Shown in pieces: positions 44,283 through 44,307 of a DNA stretch of 44,307 bases. The notes beneath the pieces are model-generated. The model ran no database searches, was not told the DNA's origin, and saw only the letters and a program-made list of their open reading frames with translations. Numbering within the stretch: position 1 is the stretch's first letter; every line of letters begins with the position of its first letter. Source of the DNA: Aureivirga sp. CE67 (GTDB taxonomy: Bacteria > Bacteroidota > Bacteroidia > Flavobacteriales > Flavobacteriaceae); the NCBI RefSeq assembly GCF_015767245.1, contig NZ_JADOTV010000029.1, forward strand, positions 1 to 44,307, given 5' to 3'. The translations under genes were made by a program, and so were the position numbers.

Positions 44283-44307
44283 ATGGAAACAAAATTACCA
44301 AAAAAAA
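44283..44307 (+). CDS. Possible start of a gene running off the right edge
   Basis: ATG at 44283 followed by codons for ETKLPKK to the window end. It sits directly after an inverted repeat (GCTGTAA at 44231-44237 and TTACAGC at 44276-44282, with inner GATT / AATC pairing). Only eight codons are visible, so neither the product nor even the reality of the gene can be judged. Confidence 0.3.

Overview
The window looks like chromosome from a low-GC (roughly 30% by eye) member of the Bacteroidota, most likely family Flavobacteriaceae. Evidence: type IX secretion (type B) C-terminal sorting domains on four proteins, promoters of the Bacteroidota form TTG-N19-TAnnTTTG, many 'xxSC' lipoproteins, metH split into two genes, a Flavobacteriia-style ThrA, and dispersed intergenic repeats of the kind common in flavobacterial genomes. 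No rRNA, tRNA, CRISPR array, prophage or complete insertion sequence was seen.

Layout. (1) 1-4980: an accessory stretch holding the tail of an unknown gene, a small membrane protein, an unknown 207-residue protein, a HEAT-repeat protein, and two tandem MORN/YwqK-type repeat genes duplicated together with their promoters and terminators. The second copy carries an in-frame stop. Related leader sequences recur in front of the small genes, as in arrays of immunity genes. (2) 5196-6491: Xaa-Pro aminopeptidase, minus strand. (3) 6574-16445: four co-directional, closely spaced paralogues encoding large secreted propeller + PKD proteins with T9SS type B sorting domains. The third looks like a mosaic of the two subtypes. 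(4) 16550-26510: a complete methionine operon behind a SAM-I (S-box) riboswitch: metX-like acyltransferase, thrA (aspartokinase/homoserine dehydrogenase), metZ-like sulfhydrylase, metH in two overlapping genes, and metF. A dispersed repeat sits between thrA and metZ and another just after metF. (5) 26616-31513: minus-strand lipoproteins, a serine hydrolase and small membrane proteins. (6) 31700-35200: pta-ackA acetate/acetyl-phosphate operon with a MITE-like element between the ackA stop and its terminator. (7) 35370-38000: a TPR-CPBP membrane protease divergent from folE (GTP cyclohydrolase I). (8) 38041-44132: minus-strand exported proteins: a beta-helix protein resembling GH110 galactosidases, small membrane and lipoproteins, an S41-family protease and two small exported proteins. 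The right edge may be the start of another gene, possibly a mobile element.

How the genes fit together: the methionine operon converts aspartyl phosphate-derived semialdehyde (asd is not here) to homoserine, acyl-homoserine, homocysteine and methionine, with MetF supplying methyl-tetrahydrofolate. Low S-adenosylmethionine should switch it on through the riboswitch. Pta-AckA interconverts acetyl-CoA, acetyl phosphate and acetate. Most other genes encode cell-envelope or secreted products typical of a surface-active flavobacterium. Functions are assigned by reading motifs only; no database search was run.
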